64,000 bases of DNA from Paraliobacillus zengyii (GTDB taxonomy: Bacteria; Bacillota; Bacilli; Bacillales; Amphibacillaceae): contig NZ_CP029797.1 in assembly GCF_003268595.1 (NCBI RefSeq), forward strand, positions 3,431,501-3,495,500, given 5' to 3'. The notes beneath the pieces were generated by a model that saw nothing but the letters and a program-made list of their open reading frames with translations, was not told where the DNA came from and searched no databases. The position numbers were made by a program, and so were the translations under genes. Every line of letters begins with the position of its first letter. The stretch's first letter is position 1. Of this stretch, positions 1-8,679 are shown in pieces.

Positions 1-373
1 TTGACCCATAAAAGTAATCAGCCTGAGTCGTGCCTAAAGCAGGAATACCTGTACCAGCCTGTGCCCAACTTGTCGCCCATGGTGAATGGGTATGGACAAC
101 TCCACCAATCCCAGGGAAATTCTTGTATAAAACAAGATGTGTAGCTGTATCAGAAGACGGCTTTTTATTTCCTTCTACAATATTTCCATCTAAATCGACA
201 ACAACCATGTCATCTGCCGTTAATTCTTCGTAAGGCACACCACTAGGTTTAATGACCACTAATTTTTCTTTTTTATCGTAACCGCTTACATTCCCCCAAG
301 TAAAAGTGACTAATTGATGTTTGGGTAATGCTAAGTTTGCTTCAAGCACTTGTTCCTTTAATGCTTCTAACAT
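1..373 (-). CDS. araD: L-ribulose-5-phosphate 4-epimerase, 5' part (cut by window edge)
   Basis: The first 124 codons of a class II aldolase/AraD protein are present; the C-terminal part lies outside the window. The enzyme interconverts L-ribulose-5-P and D-xylulose-5-P in cytosolic L-arabinose catabolism. Visible family signatures are GNVS (27-30), KPSGV (42-46), SSDT (73-76) and the zinc-binding HTH (94-96). The protein closely resembles remembered B. subtilis AraD over this stretch. The ATG has a good AAAGGTG ribosome site. Its own promoter region with two AraR-like sites lies just upstream, so it is probably the first gene of an arabinose operon running out of the window. The truncation is only the window edge. 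Confidence 0.93.
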   Translation of the reverse strand, partial: MLEALKEQVLEANLALPKHQLVTFTWGNVSGYDKKEKLVVIKPSGVPYEELTADDMVVVDLDGNIVEGNKKPSSDTATHLVLYKNFPGIGGVVHTHSPWATSWAQAGTGIPALGTTQADYFYGS

Positions 374-403
374 AATTTAGTCAACACCTTTCATTATGAA
401 ATT

Positions 404-465
404 AGTTTTATACGTAGATTTCAATCATTTAATCTTATAGTAATATAATTTGTACGTACAATCAA
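404..465 (-). promoter_or_regulatory. araD promoter with two AraR-like operators
   Basis: Reading leftwards, a -35-like TTGTAC (456-461) and a -10-like TATAAG (434-439) are 16 bp apart. A perfect 12-bp palindrome TTGTACGTACAA (450-461) covers the -35 and matches the core of the B. subtilis AraR box. A second, weaker TACGTA core sits at 411-416, exactly 42 bp centre to centre. As I recall, cooperative AraR pairs in B. subtilis have about this in-phase spacing. Repression relieved by arabinose is inferred. The rest of the gap (466-660) is AT-rich and shows nothing else I can name. Confidence 0.7.
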
Positions 466-661
466 TATATATTGTGTTATTTTTATAAATTAATTTTAAA
501 AAGGTCAGTTTAAATTAAAAAAACCGCATAACAAAAGGGATTAGCGACTTAAAATTAATTAGCCTTTTTTATCTATTATATATTGCTTATAATAAATATA
601 TATAAAGTCCATACAAGTTATGTATTAAATTTATTATTTTTATAAACAACTTTAAAGATTA

Positions 662-708
662 AAATAACAGAAAATCCAACTCTATTAGAGTTGGATTTTC
701 TGTTATTT
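662..708. terminator. Bidirectional intrinsic terminator
   Basis: A perfect 22-bp stem (662-683 with 687-708) and a 3-nt loop; both arms end in A/T runs. It overlaps the stop codon of the DUF2680 gene on its right and would end that transcript. Confidence 0.8.
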
Positions 709-1042
709 AGTTATTCTTTTTATGTGTCTTCTTTGGTCCTTGCCAATTTGGAACAAACCCATCTTCCTGCATCTTTTTCATATACATATCTAAGTGTTCT
801 TCCATTTTAGTAGCATCTTCTTCTGATAAGACACCAAATTCTTCATACTTTGCAACAATTCCTTTTCTTTGGTTAACCAAATCTTCATACATTGTTTTTA
901 ATTCTTTGGTTTGTTGTTCATTTAATTCAACATCTTCGAATTTTGGTTTTGGATGATCTTTCTCTGCTCCGACTATCGTAGCACCAAACCCAAGCATAAT
1001 CATCGAAAAAACTAATAGAAGCAAACCTTTACGTATTTTCAT
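707..1042 (-). CDS. Secreted DUF2680 family protein (YckD-like)
   Basis: A 111-residue exported protein of unknown function. Residues 1-26 form a signal peptide: two basic residues, a long hydrophobic core, and a likely cleavage after VGA. The mature part is charged, helix-prone and ends in a lysine-rich tail. The pattern of short Glu/Lys-rich helices and the aromatic stretch GFVPNW fits DUF2680, typified by B. subtilis YckD. The start has an AAGGAATG ribosome site. It is a single gene ending in a strong hairpin. The family assignment is by recollection; nothing indicates a molecular function. Confidence 0.7.
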   Translation of the reverse strand: MKIRKGLLLLVFSMIMLGFGATIVGAEKDHPKPKFEDVELNEQQTKELKTMYEDLVNQRKGIVAKYEEFGVLSEEDATKMEEHLDMYMKKMQEDGFVPNWQGPKKTHKKNN

Positions 1043-1121
1043 ATTCAGTCATTCCTTTCTTAATTTACTATCAAACTTAGTGTTATCAATAATTAAGAAA
1101 GTATACTTTTATTTGTAGCAA

Positions 1122-2129
1122 TTATTTTGTTGCGACTTTAACTATCGTTCTACCTAAAGCTTTTCCTGCAATCAAAGTTGGTAACTCATCTGCTAATTGG
1201 TCCAAACCTATTTCTTTATTCAAAATAATTTCTAATATATCTTTGTTTGGTTTTAAGTCGGTTGCAACTCGATCCCAAATCTCTTTTCTTCCGTTCATCG
1301 GAAAATTAACAGAGTCGATACCAATTAGGCTTATACCGCGTAAGATAAATGGATAAACGAATGTTGGAACTTCTACACCACCCGTTAATCCACTAACAGC
1401 TACCCCACCATCATAGTGCAGTTTACTTAAAATAGAAGCTAATGTCTTTCCACCAACAGGATCAACTGCTGCTGCCCATTGGGGTTTCGCTACGGCGTGA
1501 ACTTCTCCATCGAAAACGGCTTCGCGAGTAATTACTTCCTCGGCACCAAGCTTCTTCAAAAAGTCAGTTGCCTCGGATTTACCAGTGCTTGCAGCGACGT
1601 TATAACCTTTGTGAGCTAACATAGCAACTGCTATGCTTCCTACACCTCCAGTAGCACCTGTTACGAGTACTTGTCCTTTATCTGGGGTTAATCCATTCTT
1701 CTCTAGACGATCAATTGATAGTGCTGCGGTAAAACCAGCTGTACCAAATAACATTGCGTCCTTCATTGAAAGTCCATTTGGTAACGGAAGTACCCATTCT
1801 GATCCTACACGCGCATATTCACTATAGCCACCATCATGTGTGACACCTATCCCATAACTCGTAGCAATAACATGATCACCTTCTTCAAATTGATCATCAG
1901 CAGACTCGACAACTTCACCAACTAAATCAATTCCAGGAATCTGAGGATAGCTTTTCACAATAACACTATCATTTGTATTAGCCATTGCATCTTTATAATT
2001 GATACTAGAATAATGTACTTTAATAAGTACTTCTCCTTCTGGTAAATCATTTGTCGTTAATGTTTTTACGCTTCCTGTAACCTTCTCGTTTTCTTTTGTT
2101 AGTTGATATGCTTTAAATGTTTTTGTCAT
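1122..2129 (-). CDS. YhdH/YhfP-family zinc-free quinone oxidoreductase (acrylyl-CoA reductase-like)
   Basis: A 335-residue medium-chain dehydrogenase/reductase. The N-terminal GroES-like domain carries NYKDAMA (44-50) and PGIDLVGEV (65-73). The Rossmann domain carries the NADPH-binding TGATGGVGS (157-165). The zinc-binding cysteines of alcohol dehydrogenases are absent, as expected for this branch, which includes B. subtilis YhfP and E. coli YhdH/AcuI. Members reduce activated C=C bonds such as acryloyl-CoA with NADPH; the substrate here is unknown. Length is normal. The ribosome site AAGGAG is about 13 nt from the ATG, longer than usual. It stands alone between genes of unrelated function. 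Confidence 0.85.
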   Translation of the reverse strand: MTKTFKAYQLTKENEKVTGSVKTLTTNDLPEGEVLIKVHYSSINYKDAMANTNDSVIVKSYPQIPGIDLVGEVVESADDQFEEGDHVIATSYGIGVTHDGGYSEYARVGSEWVLPLPNGLSMKDAMLFGTAGFTAALSIDRLEKNGLTPDKGQVLVTGATGGVGSIAVAMLAHKGYNVAASTGKSEATDFLKKLGAEEVITREAVFDGEVHAVAKPQWAAAVDPVGGKTLASILSKLHYDGGVAVSGLTGGVEVPTFVYPFILRGISLIGIDSVNFPMNGRKEIWDRVATDLKPNKDILEIILNKEIGLDQLADELPTLIAGKALGRTIVKVATK

Positions 2130-2151
2130 TTATTATTTTACACTCCTTCTA

Positions 2152-2787
2152 TTATGATACATTTGTTTTTTTGAACGCTTTTTCTTTTACTTTCTTAATC
2201 CACATTGCTTCTGTTACGTAATTGAAGACTAAACTAATTACAAAACCATGTATCATGACACCTATAATGGTAATGAAGACAAGAATAGTATGGCCTACGA
2301 TTGTTTCTGGAGAAAAGGCTGCTTTACCAAAAAAGGTAACTGCAGTTATAACACTAATACCCGCTTCTTTCATGTTAATAATTCCTGGTTCTACAACCAC
2401 CATAATTGCCATCATAAAAATTAAAGATACAAAAATAATTACTGAAGTTAAGCCATAATGTTGTTTCTTTAGAAATGCTACAAAAGGCATCGTATAATAT
2501 TTTGTAATTGTTTTTAAACGTAGCAGATGCAGAATACGTGCAAAACGCGCTACTTGAAATACGGCGTCTAATGGGATTGCGGCTACTAATAAGAATGGAT
2601 TGCGCTTTAAAAAGTCCAACTTATTTTGACTTTTATATATACGGTATACGAAGTCCACAAAGAATATAGCCCATGTGATCCAAACAATATAACTGGTGTA
2701 CGGGAGATCAGTCCATAATGTTGCAATGGATAACGTCGCCAGAATTACCATAAAACCTTCATACACTATTTTTTTTGAGAACATCAT
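2152..2787 (-). CDS. Potassium-channel-like membrane protein with a degenerate selectivity filter
   Basis: A 211-residue protein with about five to six membrane segments. Residues 81-92 look like a short voltage-sensor helix with regularly spaced arginines (R81, R84, R90). The last third has the layout of an ion-channel pore: helix, re-entrant loop with SPETIVG (159-165), then a final helix. The position normally holding TVGYGD reads FFGKAA (152-157), so potassium selectivity through a canonical filter is not expected. Two ATGs open the frame and the GGAGGG site is distant, so the start is uncertain by one codon. Function is unknown; it could be a sensor or a non-selective pore. Confidence 0.6.
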   Translation of the reverse strand: MMFSKKIVYEGFMVILATLSIATLWTDLPYTSYIVWITWAIFFVDFVYRIYKSQNKLDFLKRNPFLLVAAIPLDAVFQVARFARILHLLRLKTITKYYTMPFVAFLKKQHYGLTSVIIFVSLIFMMAIMVVVEPGIINMKEAGISVITAVTFFGKAAFSPETIVGHTILVFITIIGVMIHGFVISLVFNYVTEAMWIKKVKEKAFKKTNVS

Positions 2788-2923
2788 CTATACTCTCGCT
2801 TCCCTCCTATCCTATACTCTATCAAAAAAACGCACAGAATCAGAGTAATTGGATTTGTCTATTTATATCATGTTACTAAATTAAGGACATTGTGTGAAAT
2901 CATAAGAATGTAATTTATAGCTA

Positions 2924-2967
2924 TAGAAAAACCAGCACCCCTTATAAGGAAGGAGTACTGGTTTTCT
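2924..2967 (-). terminator. Terminator of the queF-transporter operon
   Basis: An inverted repeat with arms of about nine bases (GAAAACCAG and CTGGTTTTC) and further pairing inside, immediately downstream of the transporter stop codon. Confidence 0.6.
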
Positions 2968-2968
2968 A

Positions 2969-3610
2969 TTAACCAACTTTTATTTCAGATGATGATGGTA
3001 CTTGTTTTGCTTGCTCCTTCTTCGCTAAACGAACTAGTAAATATGCGATAGGTGTATCAGCAATTGCTACTATAAATTTAAAGAAATATTGTGTGAAAAT
3101 CATCCCAATTAGAACAGTGGTGGGTACTGTTCCTATAAATGCAACAACGATAAAAATAATGGTATCTAACAATTGACTTGAAATGGTTGATAAGTTATTA
3201 CGTAACCATAATTTTTTCTCACCATGTTGTTTTTTTAGACGATGAAAAATAGACACATCGATATGTTGACTAACGACATACCCTAATAGACTGGCAATCA
3301 TAACGCGAAAACTTCCGCCTAATATTGCTTCAAATTCAGCTTGCATTCCAAAGGCAGACGCAGCTGGTAAGTGTATTGCTATAAACACGAAAACCAGTGC
3401 CACGACCTGTGTAAAAAAACCTGCTCGTACTGTTTTCATCGCCGCTTCTTTTCCATAAACTTCACCAATAACATCGGTGATAAGATAAGTAACAACGTAT
3501 ACAATTGCAGCTGCAGGTAAGATAAACTCACCAATGCTAAATAATTTAACAGAAATAATATTTGATAAAATTAATAGTCCAACAAATAATGCATTCAAAT
3601 AGACAAACAT
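2969..3610 (-). CDS. Queuosine precursor transporter (VUT/YhhQ family)
   Basis: A 213-residue integral membrane protein with about six hydrophobic segments. The family features ITDVIGEVYG (44-53) and the TPIAYLLVR stretch near the C-terminus are present. Characterised YhhQ proteins import 7-cyano- or 7-aminomethyl-7-deazaguanine for queuosine synthesis. It follows queF by 45 bp on the same strand with no promoter between, so it should be under the same preQ1 riboswitch, which supports a transport role for a queuosine precursor. The start has a GGAGAG ribosome site. Whether it carries preQ0 or preQ1 cannot be told from sequence. Confidence 0.88.
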   Translation of the reverse strand: MFVYLNALFVGLLILSNIISVKLFSIGEFILPAAAIVYVVTYLITDVIGEVYGKEAAMKTVRAGFFTQVVALVFVFIAIHLPAASAFGMQAEFEAILGGSFRVMIASLLGYVVSQHIDVSIFHRLKKQHGEKKLWLRNNLSTISSQLLDTIIFIVVAFIGTVPTTVLIGMIFTQYFFKFIVAIADTPIAYLLVRLAKKEQAKQVPSSSEIKVG

Positions 3611-3655
3611 ATCTTCTCTCCTAACTTATTTAAGGAGATTCTTAGCTAACCCTCA

Positions 3656-4153
3656 TTAGCGATTATCAACTTTTTCTGGATACATATCGTGATTCATTAA
3701 ACGGTGATCTGCTATTTCTTCAAACTTTGTCCCTTTTTTGCCATAATTACAATATGGATCAATCGAGATACCACCTCTTGGGGTAAATTTACCCCATACT
3801 TCTATATATCTCGGATCCATTAAATCTATCAAGTCATTCATAATAATGTTCATACTGTCTTCATGAAAATCACCATGGTTACGAAAACTAAATAAATATA
3901 ATTTCAATGATTTACTTTCAACCATTTTCTCACCTGGAATATAACTAATATATACGACACCAAAATCAGGTTGATGCGTTTTTGGACACAACGTTGTAAA
4001 TTCAGGACAATTGAATTTAACAAAGTAGTCACGATTTGGATGTTTATTATCAAATGTTTCTAATACATCAGGTGTATAGTCAAATGCATATTTCGTCTCT
4101 TGATTCCCTAATAACGAAAGATCTTGTAAGTCTTCATCTCTTCTTCCAGCCAT
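3656..4153 (-). CDS. queF: NADPH-dependent preQ0 reductase
   Basis: A 165-residue cytosolic enzyme that reduces 7-cyano-7-deazaguanine to 7-aminomethyl-7-deazaguanine in queuosine biosynthesis. The catalytic cysteine (C56, in [11 protein letters not shown]), Asp63 and Glu98 positions and the QueF motif beginning ESKSLK (79-84) are all present. The frame is open 24 codons further upstream, but that stretch runs through the riboswitch terminator. The chosen ATG has a strong GGGAGG ribosome site and gives the same length as B. subtilis QueF. It leads a two-gene operon with the transporter. No queC, queD or queE lies in the window. Confidence 0.95.
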   Translation of the reverse strand: MAGRRDEDLQDLSLLGNQETKYAFDYTPDVLETFDNKHPNRDYFVKFNCPEFTTLCPKTHQPDFGVVYISYIPGEKMVESKSLKLYLFSFRNHGDFHEDSMNIIMNDLIDLMDPRYIEVWGKFTPRGGISIDPYCNYGKKGTKFEEIADHRLMNHDMYPEKVDNR

Positions 4154-4183
4154 CTGGCTAACCTCCCTTTTTACATATACATT

Positions 4184-4216
4184 AAAAAAAGCCCATCCCG
4201 ATAAGGATATGGCTTT
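4184..4216 (-). terminator. Riboswitch expression platform (intrinsic terminator)
   Basis: On the minus strand AAAGCC / GGCTTT and ATCC / GGAT form a hairpin followed by seven T. It lies between the preQ1 aptamer and the queF ribosome site and is the likely off-state of the switch. Confidence 0.8.
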
Positions 4217-4229
4217 TGTAGTCATATGT

Positions 4230-4272
4230 CCTTAGTTTTTTATAGAGGGTTTGTTGCTAAGAACCTCTCCCA
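4230..4272 (-). ncRNA. PreQ1-I riboswitch aptamer
   Basis: The minus strand reads GAGAGGTTCTTAGC, then ACAAACCCTCTATAAAAAAC, then TAAGG. This matches the type I preQ1 aptamer: stem GAGGG/CCCTC-like pairing, the C-rich loop, and the A-rich tail that forms the H-type pseudoknot. The 3' end leads directly into the terminator in front of queF, so high preQ1 should stop transcription of queF and the transporter. Confidence 0.93.
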
Positions 4273-4306
4273 TTATAGAACGGAATCGTATCCATTTACT
4301 CGGACT

Positions 4307-4335
4307 ATTATATAGAGCGTGGAGCAAGATGTCAA
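4307..4335 (-). promoter_or_regulatory. Consensus sigma-A promoter of the queF operon
   Basis: Perfect TTGACA (4330-4335) and TATAAT (4307-4312) on the minus strand with a 17-bp spacer. Transcription would begin about 30 nt before the preQ1 aptamer. It starts only 22 bp after the argD stop codon. Confidence 0.9.
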
Positions 4336-4357
4336 CGTTTTGACTTTCATATAGATA

Positions 4358-5551
4358 CTAAGCCATTTCTTCAAATAATTTATCTAGAATAACAATTGCT
4401 TGATCTATTTCTTCTTTGTTTGTAGTGATTGGTGGAAGGATTCGAATAACCCTTTCTCCAGCTATGACAATAAGTAATTGATGCTCTTCACGAGCCTTCG
4501 TAACATAATCAATTGCTTTTCCAGTAACTTCAATTCCAATTAAAAATCCTTTTCCTCTTATATTGCTTATATTATCATACTTGGCGCTTAATTCTTCTAA
4601 TTTCAACCAAAGATATTCAATTTGCACATTAGATTTCTCAAGTAAACTCGTACCTGATAATTCTGTTATCGTTGCTAAACCAGCTGTAGTTGCTAGTGGA
4701 TTCCCACCAAATGTACTACCATGGGAGCCTGCTTCAAATGCTTTTGCCACATGTCCTTTCGCAATTAAAGCACCAATCGGAAATCCAGATCCTAATCCTT
4801 TTGCGACACTAATTACATCTGGTTCAAACCCATATTGTTGATAGGCAAACAGTGTTCCCGTACGTCCCATGCCTGTTTGAATTTCATCAATCATAATAAG
4901 AACATCATTTTCTTTACATAATTGAACGATTTTATCAACCCAAGCTTGATCAGCGGGGATAACGCCACCCTCGCCTTGAATTAGTTCTAGCATAACTGCA
5001 CATGTCTCAGGATGGATTAGGTCTTCTAATGCAGCCATATCATTATAAGGCAAATAACGAAAACCTGGCATCAATGGTTGAAAGCCTTCCTGAATTTTTT
5101 CTTGTCCAGTTGCGGATAGTGTCGCTAATGTACGGCCATGAAAGGATTGATTAAATGTAACAACCTCAAAGGCTTTGTTTTGCTTTACTTTTTGTGCATA
5201 ACGTCTAGCAATTTTTATCGCTGCTTCGTTTGCTTCCGCTCCACTATTGCAAAAGAAAACTTGATCACCAGAACTATTTTCCACTAATTTTCTTGCTAGC
5301 GCTTCTTGTGATGGTATCTGATATAAATTGGAGCAGTGCCATAGATTCCCCAACTGATTTTCTACTGCCTCTTTAACTGCATCTGGGACATGCCCTAAAT
5401 TACAAGTAGCAAGTCCTGCCGTATAATCCAAGTATATTTTATCCTTATCATCCCAGACATAACTTCCCTTTCCTTTGGTTAATGTGATTGGAAAACGATT
5501 ATATGTTGGCATTATTGCTGACATTTGGGTTGTAGAACTTGTTTCAGACAT
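4358..5551 (-). CDS. argD: Acetylornithine aminotransferase
   Basis: A 397-residue fold-type I PLP enzyme that makes N-acetylornithine from N-acetylglutamate semialdehyde with glutamate as amino donor. Seen: the GAEANE cofactor loop (104-109), IDEIQTGMGRTG (221-232) and the PLP lysine K251 in SVAKGLGSG. It is the last gene of argCJBD and overlaps argB by 8 bp, implying coupled translation. The ATG has a GGAGGAG ribosome site. Other ornithine-type aminotransferases share these motifs, but the arg operon context settles the call. Confidence 0.95.
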   Translation of the reverse strand: MSETSSTTQMSAIMPTYNRFPITLTKGKGSYVWDDKDKIYLDYTAGLATCNLGHVPDAVKEAVENQLGNLWHCSNLYQIPSQEALARKLVENSSGDQVFFCNSGAEANEAAIKIARRYAQKVKQNKAFEVVTFNQSFHGRTLATLSATGQEKIQEGFQPLMPGFRYLPYNDMAALEDLIHPETCAVMLELIQGEGGVIPADQAWVDKIVQLCKENDVLIMIDEIQTGMGRTGTLFAYQQYGFEPDVISVAKGLGSGFPIGALIAKGHVAKAFEAGSHGSTFGGNPLATTAGLATITELSGTSLLEKSNVQIEYLWLKLEELSAKYDNISNIRGKGFLIGIEVTGKAIDYVTKAREEHQLLIVIAGERVIRILPPITTNKEEIDQAIVILDKLFEEMA

Positions 5552-6344
5552 GACTAATCTCCTCCAATCGAATTCTTGTACCTACGTCTTTGCCATCGAT
5601 AAAATCAAGTAAAGCTTGTGCATCCATGCCATTAACAATAGCAACTTCTGGCACATTTTCTGCAAGTGCTGCTAATGCCGCTTTCACTTTAGGAATCATT
5701 CCGCCTTGAATGACATTTGTAGCTATTAACGATTCAATTTGGATCTTATCCGTATGGTGCAATGTAACTTTCTTATCATTCTCTTCGATATAAATTCCAG
5801 GAATATCGCTAATAAAACATAGTTTAGCTTTTAATGCTTGTGCTATTGCAGCTGCTGCCGTGTCTGCATTGATATTATAACGTTGTCCCGCTTCTCCAAT
5901 AGCAATTGGCGAAACAACTGGAATATAACCTTGCGCAATAACGCTGTGTAATAAATCAACATTGACATGATCAACTTCACCAACGTAGCCAAGACCCTTA
6001 TCTTGTTTTACTTCTACAGCGTGCAAGAGATTACCATCGACACCACTCATCCCAAACGCCAAAGCATCCTCTTGTATCAAATTACGAACAATTTGTTTAT
6101 TCACAGAGCCGCTTAAGACCATCTCAACCACATCTAACACTTCAGTAGTTGTTACACGTAAACCATTCACAAACGTTGTAGCAACGTCCATTTGCTTCAG
6201 ACGAGAGGAAATTAGCGCGCCACCACCATGAACAATAATTGGTTGCACCTTTTCATCTGCTTGAATGCTAGCAATATTTTGATAAAAAGCTTGTGGAAGC
6301 TGATCAACAATACTTCCACCACATTTAATTATGATATACTCCAT
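5544..6344 (-). CDS. argB: Acetylglutamate kinase
   Basis: A 266-residue amino-acid kinase that phosphorylates N-acetyl-L-glutamate with ATP, the second committed step to arginine. The N-terminal KCGGS (7-11) and HGGG (39-42) glycine loops of the family are present, as is NADTAAAAIA in the nucleotide lobe. The long N-terminal helix seen in arginine-inhibited hexameric forms is missing. This fits an organism with a cyclic ArgJ pathway, where inhibition falls elsewhere (inference). It sits between argJ (12 bp gap) and argD (8 bp overlap). The ribosome site is AAGGGG. Confidence 0.95.
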   Translation of the reverse strand: MEYIIIKCGGSIVDQLPQAFYQNIASIQADEKVQPIIVHGGGALISSRLKQMDVATTFVNGLRVTTTEVLDVVEMVLSGSVNKQIVRNLIQEDALAFGMSGVDGNLLHAVEVKQDKGLGYVGEVDHVNVDLLHSVIAQGYIPVVSPIAIGEAGQRYNINADTAAAAIAQALKAKLCFISDIPGIYIEENDKKVTLHHTDKIQIESLIATNVIQGGMIPKVKAALAALAENVPEVAIVNGMDAQALLDFIDGKDVGTRIRLEEISHV

Positions 6345-6356
6345 TTTTCCATCCCC

Positions 6357-7586
6357 TTATGTGCGATAGGAAGCATTAATTCTGACATATTCATAAGAAA
6401 GGTCACAACCCCAAGCAGTGGCATTACCTTTCCCATCACCAACACTAGCATGAATTGTTACAGTGTCCTGCATTAAATACTGCTTTGCTTCTGTTTCATC
6501 AAACGGTAAGGGCATTCCGTTTTTAACCACTTCAATCTTACCTAGTGCAACACAAACATCATCGGGATCTAACATTTCTCCACTATACCCAATTGCAGTA
6601 ATCACACGTCCCCAATTCGCATCAGCACCATGAATAGCAGTTTTAACTAGATTAGATGAGATTATCGTTTTACTAATTGCTTGCGCAGCCTTCTCAGTAT
6701 TGGCACCTGTGACTTGTACCTCAATTAATTTGCTAGCGCCTTCTCCGTCTCTAGCAATCTCTTTTGCAAGTGACTGACAAACAAAATGAAGCCCCTCAAG
6801 AAAGACATTCCACTCTGGATGTTCTGGATTCAATGTTTGATTATCTGCCATTCCATTGGCTAACACTAGCACCATATCATTCGTACTTGTATCACCATCA
6901 ACCGTAATCATATTAAATGACTGATTCGTCAACTGTCTTAATCCGTCTTGTAATGCCTCATATTCAACGTCTGCATCTGTAGTAATAAAACTTAACATCG
7001 TCGCCATATTTGGGTGAATCATTCCCGATCCTTTAGCAGCTCCGCCAATTGTCACCTTTTTTCCGTTTATATCAAATTGAATCGCGATTCCTTTTTCTTT
7101 TGTATCTGTAGTCAGAATGGCATTTTCAAAACGGTTACTGTCTAAGTTTTTTTCCTCATCTATTTGTTTGATTCCATTCCGAATTGCATCCATTGGTAGG
7201 AAATCGCCAATAAGACCTGTCGAAGCAACAGCAGCGTGTTGAACAGGAATTTTTACTTTTTCAGCGAATAGTTTTCTCATCTCATAAGCATCAGCTAAGC
7301 CTTGCTTCCCTGTACAAGCGTTGGCAATACCAGAGTTAACAATTATTCCTTGTAACATGTGGTCCGTAGCGATACTTTCTTGGGTAACTTTTAATGGCGC
7401 AGCTTGAAAAAGATTCGTTGTATACACGCCTGCTGTTTGTGCAGCCTTCTCTGAGTACACCCAACCAAGATCGAGTTTCTTCTTACGAATACCACAGTGT
7501 AAGCCACCAGCAGTAAATCCTATCGGTGATGCAATATTACCGTTTGTAAGTAAATTAAACTTTTCTATTGTACTAATCTGATGCAT
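6357..7586 (-). CDS. argJ: Bifunctional ornithine acetyltransferase / glutamate N-acetyltransferase
   Basis: A 409-residue Ntn-type enzyme that recycles the acetyl group from N-acetylornithine to glutamate. Bifunctional members can also use acetyl-CoA. The self-cleavage site is visible in GSGMIHPNMATMLSF, between A195 and T196; Thr196 becomes the nucleophile of the beta chain. Length is normal for the precursor. With ArgJ present no ArgE deacetylase is needed, and none lies in the operon. It follows argC by 14 bp and has a strong AAGGAGGG ribosome site. Whether it is mono- or bifunctional cannot be read with certainty. Confidence 0.95.
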   Translation of the reverse strand: MHQISTIEKFNLLTNGNIASPIGFTAGGLHCGIRKKKLDLGWVYSEKAAQTAGVYTTNLFQAAPLKVTQESIATDHMLQGIIVNSGIANACTGKQGLADAYEMRKLFAEKVKIPVQHAAVASTGLIGDFLPMDAIRNGIKQIDEEKNLDSNRFENAILTTDTKEKGIAIQFDINGKKVTIGGAAKGSGMIHPNMATMLSFITTDADVEYEALQDGLRQLTNQSFNMITVDGDTSTNDMVLVLANGMADNQTLNPEHPEWNVFLEGLHFVCQSLAKEIARDGEGASKLIEVQVTGANTEKAAQAISKTIISSNLVKTAIHGADANWGRVITAIGYSGEMLDPDDVCVALGKIEVVKNGMPLPFDETEAKQYLMQDTVTIHASVGDGKGNATAWGCDLSYEYVRINASYRT

Positions 7587-7600
7587 TTTCCGTTCCCTCC

Positions 7601-8650
7601 TTATGGATAAATAGGGGGATAATCTAATCCCGATATTTCTTTCCAGCCATTGATGATGTTCATGTTTTGAATTGCTTGCCCTGCTGCACCTTTAACTAAA
7701 TTATCAATTACCGAGACTATCGTTAGCTTTCCTGTTCGTTTATCTACGTGTAAGCCAATATCACAATAGTTACTTCCATAGACTTCCTTCGTTGTTGGAA
7801 GTACCCCTTCAGCTCGTACTCGTACAAAAGGATGATCTTTATAAAAGGTTTCATATAATTGTTGCACGTTCTCTTGGTCAATTGACCCTGATAGATTTGC
7901 ATAAATCGTTGTCATGATCCCTCTCGTCATTGGTACGATATGTGGTGTAAATGTAACTTGCACTGCCTCATTTGCTTCCAGTCCTAATACTTGCTCCATT
8001 TCTGGAATATGCTTATGTGCTCCTAATTTATATGCTTTAATATTTTCATTCATTTCTGAAAAATGAACATTTAACGACAGGCCCCTACCTGCACCAGATA
8101 CACCTGTTTTACCGTCGATTATAATACTGTTTGGCTCTATCCACCCTTTTTGAATGGCTGGAATTAAGCCTAAAAGTGTTGCTGTTGGATAACAACCCGG
8201 ATTTGCAATTAGCTTTGTTTTTTTTATTTCTTCTTTATATATTTCACTAAGACCGTAAGTCGCTTGTGCTAAGTATTTTGCGTTCGCTGCTGGTGCTTCA
8301 TACCACTTTTCATAATCTTCAGATGATTTCAAACGAAAATCTCCAGATAGATCAATACAAGTCACATTGTGATGTAAGAATTCAGGTACAAGTTCTTTAC
8401 TAATATTGGATGGTGTCGCAAAGAATACTAGATCAATAGTTTCACTTAAAGCTGGAATGTCTAGAGCTGTCATGGGTAGTTCTAGAATGTCTGTCATATG
8501 CGGGTATACTTCTGAAAAAGATGTGCCATTTTTTGAATGCGAGATAATGGTAGTTAACTCTGCATATGGATGCATTTTAAGAAAACGAGCTAGCTCGATT
8601 GCACCATATCCAGTCCCACCGATAATTGCTACTTTCACGTCATTTTTCAC
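7601..8650 (-). CDS. argC: N-acetyl-gamma-glutamyl-phosphate reductase
   Basis: A 349-residue NADPH-dependent reductase that makes N-acetylglutamate semialdehyde. Seen: the dinucleotide loop GGTGYGA (11-17) and the active-site ANPGCYPTA with nucleophile C153. It is the promoter-proximal gene of argCJBD. The ribosome site AGGAGTG precedes the ATG. A recognisable promoter and a possible ArgR/AhrC box lie upstream, so arginine repression is likely. Unlike B. subtilis, carAB and argF do not follow in this operon; the unit ends at argD and a queF operon follows. Confidence 0.95.
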   Translation of the reverse strand: MKNDVKVAIIGGTGYGAIELARFLKMHPYAELTTIISHSKNGTSFSEVYPHMTDILELPMTALDIPALSETIDLVFFATPSNISKELVPEFLHHNVTCIDLSGDFRLKSSEDYEKWYEAPAANAKYLAQATYGLSEIYKEEIKKTKLIANPGCYPTATLLGLIPAIQKGWIEPNSIIIDGKTGVSGAGRGLSLNVHFSEMNENIKAYKLGAHKHIPEMEQVLGLEANEAVQVTFTPHIVPMTRGIMTTIYANLSGSIDQENVQQLYETFYKDHPFVRVRAEGVLPTTKEVYGSNYCDIGLHVDKRTGKLTIVSVIDNLVKGAAGQAIQNMNIINGWKEISGLDYPPIYP

Positions 8651-8679
8651 TCCTAATCCGAACTTGATTGTGATTAATT

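Noticed and set aside
4154..4225. 24-codon N-terminal extension of queF
   Set aside because: It runs through the riboswitch terminator; the internal ATG has the ribosome site and gives the normal QueF length.
4331..4344. GTCAA/TTGAC inverted repeat after argD as a terminator
   Set aside because: Short stem, no T tract on the minus strand, and its bases are the -35 of the queF promoter.
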